From Saccharomycopsis crataegensis (Eukaryota; Ascomycota; Saccharomycetes; Ascoideales; Saccharomycopsidaceae), in assembly GCF_037102585.1 (NCBI RefSeq), contig NW_027043819.1, positions 1,736,001-1,800,000 on the forward strand: a DNA stretch of 64,000 nucleotides, in the 5' to 3' direction. Made by a program: the position numbers and the translations under genes. The notes beneath the pieces are model-generated. The model was not told where the DNA came from and ran no database searches. It saw nothing but the letters and a program-made list of their open reading frames with translations. This document shows, in pieces, positions 19,812 to 29,348 of this stretch. Numbering within the stretch: position 1 is the stretch's first letter; every line of letters begins with the position of its first letter.

Positions 19812-21842
19812 TCAAGTCATGTAGTATTTTGGTCCATCACCACCTTCTGGAACACTCCAGTTGATGTCTTGGGTTGGCACTTTAATGTCACAGGTCTTGC
19901 AATGAATACAGTTCTGGGAATTAATCTGGAACTTCATTTTATCACCGTCTTCCAAATATTCGTACACCCCTGCTGGACAGAACCGATTCTCTACTCCCTG
20001 GTACACCTGATAACTGGATTCGACATGATCATTCATGGTCTCTTGATCATTAGCTCCCTGAGATTTGAAAGGTGCCGATGGGGTGGTGAGTCGAAGATGA
20101 CTTTCTTCATCTTCTGAATGGTAAGTTCCAGTACGACTGACCGAAGTCAAGATATCAAACGAGATCTTCCCATCCGGCTTAGGATACTCAATACGTTGGT
20201 ATTCTGACGCAGGCTTAGTTACATTAGCATCAGTGACACCAGGGGCACGATGTGAAAATGTGTAGTTGAGTTGACCTTTAAGCAATAATGTGTCGATACC
20301 AGAGTAAACAAGCCCACCATAAAGACCAAATGGAGAGTTGAACGATGGTCTAACATTACGCACTTGATCCAATTCTTCGTAGACCCAGGAATTCTTGAAC
20401 GCAGTTTGATAAGATGATAAATCAATTGGGGGGATGTCAACTTGTGATTTGGAACTAAAAGATTGTGCTTCTCCTTCTTCTTCTTCCATTTCTTCTTGCT
20501 CTGCCAACTCATTGGCACTAGGGAGATCCTTAATTGCTGCGAAAATCGATTCGGCAGCCAACATTCCTGATTTCATGGCAGTATGAGTTCCCTTAATTTT
20601 TGGAACATTCATAAAACCAGCAGTGGCCCCAACTAGCACCCCACCAGGGAAATGCAATTTTGGAACCGATTGAATTCCCCCTTCGTTCAAAGTTCTGGCA
20701 CCATAAGAAATACATTTACCTCCTTCAAGGAATTGCTTGTAGAATGGATGATGTTTCATCAATTGGAATTCCTGGTAAGGGTTGATCCAGGGATTTTCAT
20801 AATCCAAACCAATGACAAGCCCGATACTGGCTAACCCATCGCCAAAATGGTACATGAATCCCCCACCGTACGCCTCGTTATTTAATGGGTACCCTACACT
20901 GTGGGCCACCAAACCTTTTTCAAACTTGGCAGGATCAAGTTCCCAGACTTCTTTGATCCCAAGACCATAAGTTTGGGGCTCCGAATTGGCACGCAAGTTA
21001 AATTTAGAAATCACCTGCTTTGACAATGACCCATGGCAACCTTCGGCAAAAACTGTGATTTTGGAATGGAATTCCATTCCTCTTTCAAAAGAGTCCTTAG
21101 GTTTCCCAGTCTTGGAAATCCCCATATCCTTGGTGGCGATCCCTTTGACAAATGACGAGCCATCATCTGATTGTCCATAAATGACTTCCGATACCGCGAT
21201 ACCAGGGTACACTTCGATCCCCATTTCTTCAGCAACCCCAGCAAGATGTTGGACTACTTGGTTTAGTGAGACAATGTAGTTCTTATCTTTATTGATCATC
21301 TGAGGAGGTTCAGGTAACGGAACAGAAAACTCATCAAATAAAAATCTCATGGAATCTTTGGTGACCTTGGTGACTAATTCTGGTGGGAGAGGAATACCTT
21401 CACCATTCTCATCATAGAATTCACTGTCAGGGAAAAGTTCTCTAAGGGCCCTTGGCTCAAGGACTGCCCCGGAAATGATATGAGCTCCCATATCCCCGGC
21501 CTTTTCGAGAACTACAATTCTAAGCTTATCATCGTGATCCAATTGCTTGAGTTTGATTGCGGTAGCAAGCCCTGCTGGACCTCCCCCAACAATACAAACA
21601 TCCACGTTATCGATAGCTCTTTCTTCATTAAGGATTTCCAACTCTTCTTCGGTAATGCTAATATTGTAGGCGCGGGAAGTACTGGAAAATGGACGAGACG
21701 ACGAGATTTGATGACGATGTAACGGCGACGATGGGCCATTAGAAAAAGTGACTCTTAGGGCGTGTGAAGAGGCTCTTTTGACCACAGGCCTCCATCCGGC
21801 CTTAGGAAACACTCTAATTAAAGACAGGGGTTTCCTTAGCAT
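19812..21842 (-). CDS. CIR2: Electron-transfer flavoprotein:ubiquinone oxidoreductase
   Basis: This 676-residue inner-mitochondrial-membrane enzyme passes electrons from ETF to ubiquinone. Its first 60 residues are rich in Arg, Ser and Leu with few acids, a mitochondrial presequence. The FAD-binding motif is 'VCIVGGGPAGLATAIKL'. The central part has 'SGAVLEPRALRELFPD', 'GLVIGLDYENPW' and 'KIKGTHTAMKSGMLAAE'. The C-terminal 4Fe-4S domain keeps its cysteines in 'FCPAGVYEY' and 'NCIHCKTCDIKVP'. The open frame extends 22 codons upstream, but the ATG at 21842 gives the expected basic presequence. No in-frame CTG was found. It diverges from the cyclin gene; the shared region has four CCAAT boxes, suiting Hap-complex control of a respiratory gene. 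Confidence 0.95.
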   Translation of the reverse strand: MLRKPLSLIRVFPKAGWRPVVKRASSHALRVTFSNGPSSPLHRHQISSSRPFSSTSRAYNISITEEELEILNEERAIDNVDVCIVGGGPAGLATAIKLKQLDHDDKLRIVVLEKAGDMGAHIISGAVLEPRALRELFPDSEFYDENGEGIPLPPELVTKVTKDSMRFLFDEFSVPLPEPPQMINKDKNYIVSLNQVVQHLAGVAEEMGIEVYPGIAVSEVIYGQSDDGSSFVKGIATKDMGISKTGKPKDSFERGMEFHSKITVFAEGCHGSLSKQVISKFNLRANSEPQTYGLGIKEVWELDPAKFEKGLVAHSVGYPLNNEAYGGGFMYHFGDGLASIGLVIGLDYENPWINPYQEFQLMKHHPFYKQFLEGGKCISYGARTLNEGGIQSVPKLHFPGGVLVGATAGFMNVPKIKGTHTAMKSGMLAAESIFAAIKDLPSANELAEQEEMEEEEGEAQSFSSKSQVDIPPIDLSSYQTAFKNSWVYEELDQVRNVRPSFNSPFGLYGGLVYSGIDTLLLKGQLNYTFSHRAPGVTDANVTKPASEYQRIEYPKPDGKISFDILTSVSRTGTYHSEDEESHLRLTTPSAPFKSQGANDQETMNDHVESSYQVYQGVENRFCPAGVYEYLEDGDKMKFQINSQNCIHCKTCDIKVPTQDINWSVPEGGDGPKYYMT

Positions 21843-22335
21843 TGTATGGTACTTAATAAACGTCGATATTTGTTGGTGTTGGAGGAGGAGGAAGAAGAAG
21901 GAGGACAAAGTTGAAATTTTTTAATTTTTTTCTGAGGCCAATGAAGCAGCAATAGCCTGATGCCACCATGACCGCCCTCTAGTGAAGAGAGAACCATTGC
22001 TAACCATCGATAATATAGTCAGTGACAAAATATCTTCTATTTTGCACCCAATAAATAGCCAATATTCTGCCAAACACCGCCAATGCCCAGCATTTCACTA
22101 CGATTTTCGTTTACTTCTCCCATCGTTTTTTTGACTCCGGAATCCTTTTTTTTTTTCCCTCTGAGAAATTGGCGAAATTCTCAATGCCATCAGGGATCCT
22201 TTTCCTCCCTGCCCCCTGCCAGCAAGACGAAGAAGAAGAAGTAGAAGAAGAAGAAGAAGAAGTAGTAGAAGTAGAAGAAGAAGAAGAAAAAGCACTGTTT
22301 GCCCATTCCTCGCTCCCTCGCTCCCCTATCTCTAT
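21843..22335. promoter_or_regulatory. CIR2 / G1 cyclin divergent promoter
   Basis: CCAAT occurs at 21938-21942, 22048-22052, 22059-22063 and 22080-22084, all on the plus strand. This is the Hap2/3/5 core and fits CIR2. The side next to the cyclin has a purine-rich GAA repeat and an upstream ATG at 22184. I saw no SCB or MCB box here. Confidence 0.55.
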
Positions 22336-22543
22336 ATGCCGTTCTCCGAGACAAGAGACCACCGTGCCAGTATCTTGGCCACCAACCCTCAGCTCATCCA
22401 AATGGAGTCGAAGGCCCATAAGCACACCTTCAACGAGTACAGCGAAGACATCTTCGCAACCATTAAGGAGCAAGAACGCCGCTTTGCCCCCAATCTTAAA
22501 GCATTCCGGTCGCAACAGGAGCTCACTATCGATCTCCGGATGA
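22184..22543 (+). other. Upstream ORF overlapping the cyclin start
   Basis: The ATG at 22184-22186 opens a 119-codon frame that runs through the GAA repeat (a Glu/Val-rich stretch) and past the cyclin ATG at 22336 in a different frame, ending at 22543. No other ATG lies between the two starts. If the transcript begins upstream of 22184, ribosomes must leak past this ATG to make the cyclin. Yeast CLN3 is known to be limited by a leader uORF, although that one is short. The peptide itself is probably not functional. Confidence 0.4.
22226..22291. repeat. GAA-rich trinucleotide repeat
   Basis: GAA repeats broken by GTA triplets, ending about 45 bp before the cyclin ATG. Probably within its 5' leader. 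Confidence 0.85.
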
Positions 22544-24522
22544 TGATGGTCGACTTCTTGGTGGATAAGTGCCACAGGCTAGGGTTGCCCCAAACAACGT
22601 TGTATTTGACCGTCAATCTTATTGACCGGTACTGCTCAACTCGTCAGGTCAAGCGGATCCATTTGGAATTGTTGGGACTTACCTGTCTATGGATCGCTTC
22701 GAAATACAGCGACAACAAACACAAAGTAATTCAGTTGCTGGAGCTCATCAAGTTTTCCAATAAGCAATTGAGCAAGAAATTGTTTATCGAAATGGAATCT
22801 CACGTCTTGGACAATTTAAAATGGTCGGTATCAGCCCCTACTTATGATTTGTTCATCGATTATTTCTTGAACAAGAGTTTCTTCAACTCGATACCTGACT
22901 CTTCTTGCTCGATCGGCTACGCAAAATTCTCTAACGATAAGCATTATTACGATTTTTTGAAAACTGGTGCCAACTTCTTGTGTGAACTCTCGTCGATGTA
23001 TGCTAACATCTCATTGGTGTATCGTCCTTCCAAGATCCTGCAAATGGCCCTTAGTGTGCTCCATAACTGCTACTATCTCGAATATTACAATAAATTGCTT
23101 TTACCCCCCGCGTCAAATAAAACCGAAGTCCAATTGTTTACTCTCATGATGGAATGCTTCCATCATCGATTTCCTAAATCATTCCACGTCAAATATTTTG
23201 CCGAATCAAACCCCAAGAAAAGAAAACATTTTCAACCTACTAATAACGCCACAAACAGTAATGCCACCTTAATTTATTCTCTGCTTATCAACTATCTCAA
23301 GCAAGTTGGCGAAGGTGCCAAGAAGGCAAGTCAAGAATCAAGCACCGCCACCAGTCAAATTCCAACGAACGAATCATCTACCAACTCATTCGAATCATCA
23401 TTTGTCGGAACAGTTCCTCCAAACAGCCAGGGTAATGATTTTAATGTCAGAAAAGATGGGACAATGTACTCCTCAACCTCATATTCATCTCCAAATTCCC
23501 ATTCCCATAAATCAAAAACAAGGGTTTTGTCTTCGACCATTTCCAGTATGTCATCTCCATATTCTATTCCATCGACTACTACCCCGATTGCCTCGCCGAT
23601 GACCTCCTCATTTTCACCTTCTCCTAGTCTGGCGATGTCTTCAAACACCAAAATCTCTAGAAATTTCAAAGCTCATCAATATTTGAACCTTCCGATAGAT
23701 AAATGCAACTCGTTGAGTCTGACATCATCTTCATCAATCAGCATCTTCTCGAAAAACTCTTCTCATTCATCTTCCTCTAGTGTCAACTCTCCGTTATCTG
23801 CCATTGCATCACCGGAAAATTCAAAAGACTATCCAATGTCCCAAAAACCCCATCGAAGTAATACCCTTCATTCTTTCACATCCTCATCTAACCTGTCTCG
23901 TGGTATGCCATCTGAAGGATATGGTCATTCCCACTTCTCCCAGTATCACCACCAACCTGCAAAATCAACCACCCTGAAACGTGTTAGTCAGACCCTACAT
24001 CACTCAAAATCATACGGAGGTATTGGACTTAATGCTGCGCCCCTGACTTTCCAACCATTCCCTCCCATAACCACTGTCAATCCTTTAATGGGCCAGAATA
24101 ATTTCAGACATGTGTCTCTTGGGGTTCTACCACCGCTTGGTCAAGGTAATGGTACCGTACATTCTCAACCGCCAATCCCTTCGTTGATAAATCTCCCTCC
24201 ATTATTTGGTATTGTTGATCTGAAAAATAGGGCCAGCAATATTATGATGAACCCTTCAGACAATTTTGGTGCCGGCATTGGAAAGTCGTCTTCTCATAGA
24301 CTTTATAAGAGTATTTCAAAGCCAGACATGATGTTCAGCTCAGGACCAGCCCCGGTTAGCCATGCATTGCCTCAACGCAATCCTGAACTCTTCTCAAAGG
24401 CTAGTTATCTGAGTTTGTCTACGGTTCGAAGTGATGGAGCATTAAGACACGGAGAAGAATCTAAAAAAAAGAAAATTAAAGTGAATGAGGACCTCGAGCT
24501 TCTGGAGTATCCATTTTCATAA
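22336..24522 (+). CDS. G1 cyclin (CLN type)
   Basis: This 728-residue protein has an N-terminal cyclin box at about residues 35-175. Hallmarks include 'LRMMMVDFLVDKCHRLGLP', 'TLYLTVNLIDRYCSTRQV' and 'LTCLWIASKYSDNKHKV', closest in pattern to Cln-type cyclins that activate Cdc28 in G1. A second helical region with 'SSMYANISLVYRPS' follows. The remaining 400 residues are Ser/Thr/Pro/Asn-rich and look disordered, suited to phosphodegron-driven turnover. Possible orthologues in Candida are CCN1, HGC1 or CLN3; the long Ser-rich tail favours the first two, but I cannot choose. The ATG at 22336 is used; a second in-frame ATG at 22402 is possible. An overlapping uORF lies upstream. Confidence 0.85.
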   Translation: MPFSETRDHRASILATNPQLIQMESKAHKHTFNEYSEDIFATIKEQERRFAPNLKAFRSQQELTIDLRMMMVDFLVDKCHRLGLPQTTLYLTVNLIDRYCSTRQVKRIHLELLGLTCLWIASKYSDNKHKVIQLLELIKFSNKQLSKKLFIEMESHVLDNLKWSVSAPTYDLFIDYFLNKSFFNSIPDSSCSIGYAKFSNDKHYYDFLKTGANFLCELSSMYANISLVYRPSKILQMALSVLHNCYYLEYYNKLLLPPASNKTEVQLFTLMMECFHHRFPKSFHVKYFAESNPKKRKHFQPTNNATNSNATLIYSLLINYLKQVGEGAKKASQESSTATSQIPTNESSTNSFESSFVGTVPPNSQGNDFNVRKDGTMYSSTSYSSPNSHSHKSKTRVLSSTISSMSSPYSIPSTTTPIASPMTSSFSPSPSLAMSSNTKISRNFKAHQYLNLPIDKCNSLSLTSSSSISIFSKNSSHSSSSSVNSPLSAIASPENSKDYPMSQKPHRSNTLHSFTSSSNLSRGMPSEGYGHSHFSQYHHQPAKSTTLKRVSQTLHHSKSYGGIGLNAAPLTFQPFPPITTVNPLMGQNNFRHVSLGVLPPLGQGNGTVHSQPPIPSLINLPPLFGIVDLKNRASNIMMNPSDNFGAGIGKSSSHRLYKSISKPDMMFSSGPAPVSHALPQRNPELFSKASYLSLSTVRSDGALRHGEESKKKKIKVNEDLELLEYPFS

Positions 24523-25734
24523 ACCAGATAAGGGTCGGATTAATCCAAGGGAGACGAATTTTTGCTTTGGGTTACTTGAATTTTTGTGCCGTATATCAAT
24601 ACCCAGTAACCGGTTGTTATAAATTCATGGAATACATCCAGAACTGGGAAGTATTTTCAAGAAGATGTTCGTTCAATAGTTCCTATAATGATTTCCAAAA
24701 CATATTGTGATTCTTATAAATTAGCTCACTACCTTGTTTTATTTTATCTCTGTCTCTGCATTTCGTTCACTAATTATCACCAAGAAAACACAAAAAATTT
24801 GGACTCACAGTTTTTGCTTTTTCAAATTTTTATTCAGAACTACTATTATTTTGCATTACTGTTTTTTTTTATTATTTTTTTTTCTCAGTTAATTTCTCCG
24901 TTCGTTATTATAATTCTTTTTATTTTTATCTGCTCATGCATTCTAGCTCTCTCATTATCATACCTTTCCTAGTTCTTTCTGTCACTGGTTTCTTTTCATT
25001 AAGCTACTTCCATTTGCTTTTTATTCATTCATTCATTTTTCGTCCACTTTCCATTTCTCATAAAATGGTTTCACTTCATCGAGTTATTTTCTGCATTGTT
25101 TTATTCATTCATATAACATCATCCAATGCTTTCAGCGCTTGTATTGAAAATTTAATTGATCAAACAAATTAAAATAAAATAAAATAAAAGAAGTATCATA
25201 TTCTATAATATATCATATATACACTTTATGACTTTAGTACGTACTTTTTCATTTGCCTTAGCGTTGAATTACATTGAATGGTTAAAATAATCGGATAAAT
25301 CAGAACGAAGAAGTAATTAAACGCTTAATTGAAATTATAAAGCTTGATGATATTGCTCTGATAATTACTTAACAAGATGATCATTCTTTCAACGTTGATG
25401 TACCACTAGTCAAGGATACCATTTGTTGGTTGATGTGATTTTTTTCTTTTTTTTTTCCGTTCATTAATCAGTAGACTGATAGTTCGATGTTAATAACAAT
25501 AAATACTCTGGGACAATTAGAAGTCAATTCCATCCGTAACCATTCAATTGGCGACTTTTGCGTTTTCTGCAATGTTGGGGGATCAATCCTTCATTCGGTC
25601 AGAAGCCCGTGCCGGCGGTGCTGCTGAAAAATCGTGAAAAGGAAAAACAATCTGAATTCTTTATGATTATTGATGGATGATGATGCGTCAATCTGAAGTG
25701 TCACTGATTTATTACATTGTAACTTGGCAATAAT
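24523..25734. other. Intergenic, cyclin 3' side and SPT20 upstream region
   Basis: AT-rich with T tracts; short open frames at 24688-24972 and 24936-25172 are hydrophobic Phe/Ile/Leu strings expected from T-rich DNA and are not supported as genes. A repeated AAAAT stretch lies at about 25171-25188. No RNA gene recognised. Confidence 0.55.
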
Positions 25735-25900
25735 ATGAGTAGTGTGAACTCAGTTGGTCCTGGAGTCATGCCTTCTACCGCCCCAGGGGTTACCAATAAT
25801 CCAAACCCAGGTTTGCAAACCATGGCTGGAGGAAACAGTAATCATAGTATCCCAAACCCAAATAATCCTAATGCCTCAAGATCCCAGCAGCAGCAGCAGC

Positions 25901-25934
<34 letters not shown>

Positions 25935-28746
25935 GCAACAACAACAACAGCAACAAAAACAACAGCAGCAGCAGCAACAACCGAAGCAGCAACAGCAACA
26001 GCAACAGCAGACAGATGGATGGCAGTATGATTTATTGAAATTCATCCGGGTTTATAAAACTTTGGGAAATAATCCAGCTGCAAGAAAAGAGTTGGCGTCA
26101 AGACTATACTTCCCTCAGGATACCCGCCATATTCTTGAAAAGTACCAAAATCACTCGCCATCGATCGAATTCAACATCTTTCAAAACCATTATCGTTTCG
26201 GCCATCAGGATGGGGTGATCGATAAGAAAGACCCTTCGATAAGAGATTTCTTGATCCACGTTGCCAGAGAGGAAATCCCTCCAGAAATGGTGGAGATCTT
26301 GTACGATGGAGGTATCAGATTATATGATGGGTGCGTAATTGTGAAAATTAATGATCATCGACAATCAGTAAGAGGGGTCGAAAAGAATAATGAAAATAAT
26401 GGTGCTGGTGGGGAGTCCGATAATACTGAAGCTGAAAAACCAAAGGACTCGACAGTGGATCATGTGAAACCTCAACCCCGAAGTTATCGAACCGTGTTGA
26501 AACCTACTGCTTTATCGATATATCACGATTTGCTTTACATTTCTGATCGATTACCTTTACAAAAGCTCGATGATTTGCTACTCGACATGGAAGCCAAATT
26601 CTTACCAATTTGTCATCCGCAGCTAGATTTAACCATCCCATTGAACCCGCTTGATAAAAGCTGCCCCAGCTATATCATTCCATCTATTGAATTTCCTAAA
26701 ATTGAGCTGCTGAATGATAATGAGGAAGTGATCAAACATTTACACCGTGATGACTCTTGGATGGGCAAAGTTACGAGGGCAGACTTACATGACAACCTCA
26801 ATAGTATACATGGTAGTGAATACGAAGAGTTTATGTTATTACTATCTGACAAAGATCCTAATAACGCATTTTCCAATAATAACAATAATAACAACATGAA
26901 TAAATTCCTGAGATTACGTTTTGTTGAACAACTTCGGAAACGTCTTGGAAGGAATAAGCTGCAAGTGATCTCTGCAAAACTCCAAGGCACCACCAATAAC
27001 GGCAGTGCAGCAGGGCACCCTGCGGTCACCGCTGCTGTCAATGGGCAATTGCAACAAATGATGGCTTCTGGGGGTCCTCCTGGCATGGTGAAACTGCCAG
27101 GAATGATGAATAATAACTCAGTGAAGATGGAGGCCCCCGACGTGAAAAATATGAATATGCTGCCGATGATGAACAATTTCAATGTCAGTAGTCCTCAACA
27201 GATGGGAGTACCAAAACCATCGAATAATCTCAGGAACCCAAAGAAGATTGGGGGTACTGGTGGTCAACAAACCATGGCGGGAGGTCAACAACGTACTAAG
27301 CAGCAAATGATGGTAGGTAAAGGTATGCCTGGGGAAATTCCTGTACCTCCAGGAAGTGCGGTGCTTGCGAATTTTCCCCCAGGTCAAGTTTCGGGGCAAA
27401 CTAGTGGTGCTGGGTCACCTAATATGTCTAAACCTCAGCCACGTAAACGTAATTACTCAACAAAGAAGCAAAGAGATTCGATGGCTGGGGGCCAGCAACC
27501 AGCGACGCCTCAATCACTCCAACAATCTCCGGTCGTTGGTAACTCGGTGATCATGGGTACTTCGCCAGTGATGCCTCAGCAGCAATCGAGGGTTAGCACT
27601 CCAGCGGCTAGTGAGACCAGTTTCAGTAATTTCAGCCCACAAATTGCCGCAGCTAATATGAGTGCTGGTAGTCCAGTGATTGGTAAAATGAATATGCAAG
27701 ATGTTGCTCGTCAAAAGCTTCAACAACAACAGCAAATGGGTAACATGGCCCAGCATATGCAAATGATGAATCAACTCAATAAGCAAGGAATGAATGGTGC
27801 AAATGGGTTGCTAGATAGTTTGAATATGAATCCTATGGGAAATATGGTTGTTAATAATGCCAATGGTGGAGGAGGAATGAATGATAATGCCCAAATGCTT
27901 AGAAACCAGCAAATGATTTTGAATAACTTGCGGAATTTGCAAAATATGAACCAAATGAATGGGAACGCTGGCCAACAGCAGCAGGTGGGTGGTATAAACG
28001 GTATAAATCTCTTGGATAATTTGAATAACGGTAATGGGACATCGAACGATAGTAATAATAACCTTGACAATGCCAATGATGGTAATAACAATAGTAATAA
28101 CAATAATAACAATAATGACAATAATGATAATATGAACAACAATTTCCAGAACATGATGCAAATGCCAATGAATTCAGGGAACCAGAACATGATGGGTGCC
28201 AATAACAATACCAACATTCAAGCGATGATGCAGAGTCTCGCTCAAAGACAACAAATGTTGAATAATGCCAACAATGGGAATAACAATACCAATAATGATG
28301 GGATTTCTGATAAGAATTCGGCAATGATGAATAATATGAACATGAATTTGAACATGAACCCTGGAAATATGAATAACATGAGATTCAACATTCAAAATAT
28401 GTCACCCCAACAAGTCCAACAACTCCGGTTCTACCAACAGCAACTCCAATTACGGAATGCCATGGCAAACGGTAACAATGCCAATAATAACATGAACCTC
28501 AACGCCGCGATTAATAACATGAGACGTACTAGCAACGTTGGCGCGATGGCCAATGGTGCCGGAGGGGCCGGAGGACTAGGTAATAGGAATTTGAACATGA
28601 TGGGTGGGGTAGGGGCCCTTAATGCTCAGCAATTGAATCAATTGAGTAACCAGTTGAATTTGAATCAGTTAGGAGGAGGGATGATGGGGATGAATATGAA
28701 CAACAATGGCAATAATAATGGGAACATTAATAATAATGGGAATTGA
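25735..28746 (+). CDS. SPT20: SPT20, SAGA complex structural subunit
   Basis: This 1,003-residue nuclear protein holds the SAGA coactivator together. After a short leader, a Gln-rich stretch spans residues 51-92. The Spt20 homology domain follows at about 95-320, with 'LLKFIRVYKTLGNNPAARKE', then 'REEIPPEMVEILYDGGIRLY' and 'YRTVLKPTALSIYHDLLYI'. The C-terminal 600 residues are rich in Asn, Met, Gln and Gly, including runs of seven or more Asn, and resemble prion-like sequence. The protein is much longer than S. cerevisiae Spt20 (about 600), mainly through this tail. The start is the only ATG before the Gln tract in frame. No intron is indicated. Confidence 0.95.
25885..26010. repeat. CAG/CAA repeat coding polyglutamine
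   Basis: Mixed CAG and CAA codons with a few AAA/AAG and CCG interruptions, encoding residues 51-92 of Spt20. Mixing CAA and CAG limits slippage compared with a pure repeat. Confidence 0.95.
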
Positions 28747-29348
28747 AATGCCATTACCAAATCTGTTTGATGTGATTATTATTATTATTGCATGCTATTC
28801 TGGTTTGTTTTTTTTTTTTTGTATTTTTTTTTCTTTTTCTTTCACTTCTCTCTTACTTTTGGTCTACCCATTTTTTTTTTTTTTTTTTTTTTTTCCTACT
28901 ATCCCTCAATCATGTTTGCTCAATGATCTATCTGTTTAGTTTGGTGTTCCCTACTGGTTATATAATATTTGGTGGTTCTTGTTAATGCCCAAACACAAAA
29001 ACGAAAACAAAAAAAAAAAGAGCCTCAGCGATTTTTTTTTTTTTTTTTTTTAGTTTTGCTTCCTCAGGAAATTAAATTGTAATATAAATGTATTTTTATC
29101 CACTACTTTAAATAACGACAATTGTAGATTGTTTTGTTTTGTAATAATAATAATAATCAATCAAAATCGAATGGTGGTGAAGTTTGATACACCCTCGCAG
29201 ACGGTATACATCCCACCACATCGCAGCAAAAAAAATTTTTTTTTTTTTTTTTTTTATACAAAATTTTCCAAATAAGTTATACATCAAATGAATATTACTT
29301 ATTTGCTTAAATATCGTTAGGGAATTTTCAACTGAAGAAGAAGACAAG
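28747..29348. promoter_or_regulatory. SPT20 3' region and NOP12 promoter with RRPE/PAC-like pair
   Basis: T tracts at 28808-28818, 28871-28894 and 29032-29051 follow SPT20. Near NOP12, AAAAAAAATTTTT at 29228-29240 matches the ribosomal-RNA-processing element (RRPE), and CATCGC at 29219-29224 just before it is the core of PAC (GCGATGAG) on the opposite strand, with two mismatches in the full motif. They lie about 110-130 bp before the NOP12 ATG. Confidence 0.5.

Noticed and set aside
25885-26010. Regular repeat that could be mistaken for a CRISPR-like or satellite array
   Set aside because: It is the in-frame glutamine tract of SPT20 with no unique spacers.
27771-28324. Minus-strand open frames of 116-148 codons inside SPT20
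   Set aside because: They come from reverse reading of the Asn/Met-rich repeat region and share its low complexity.
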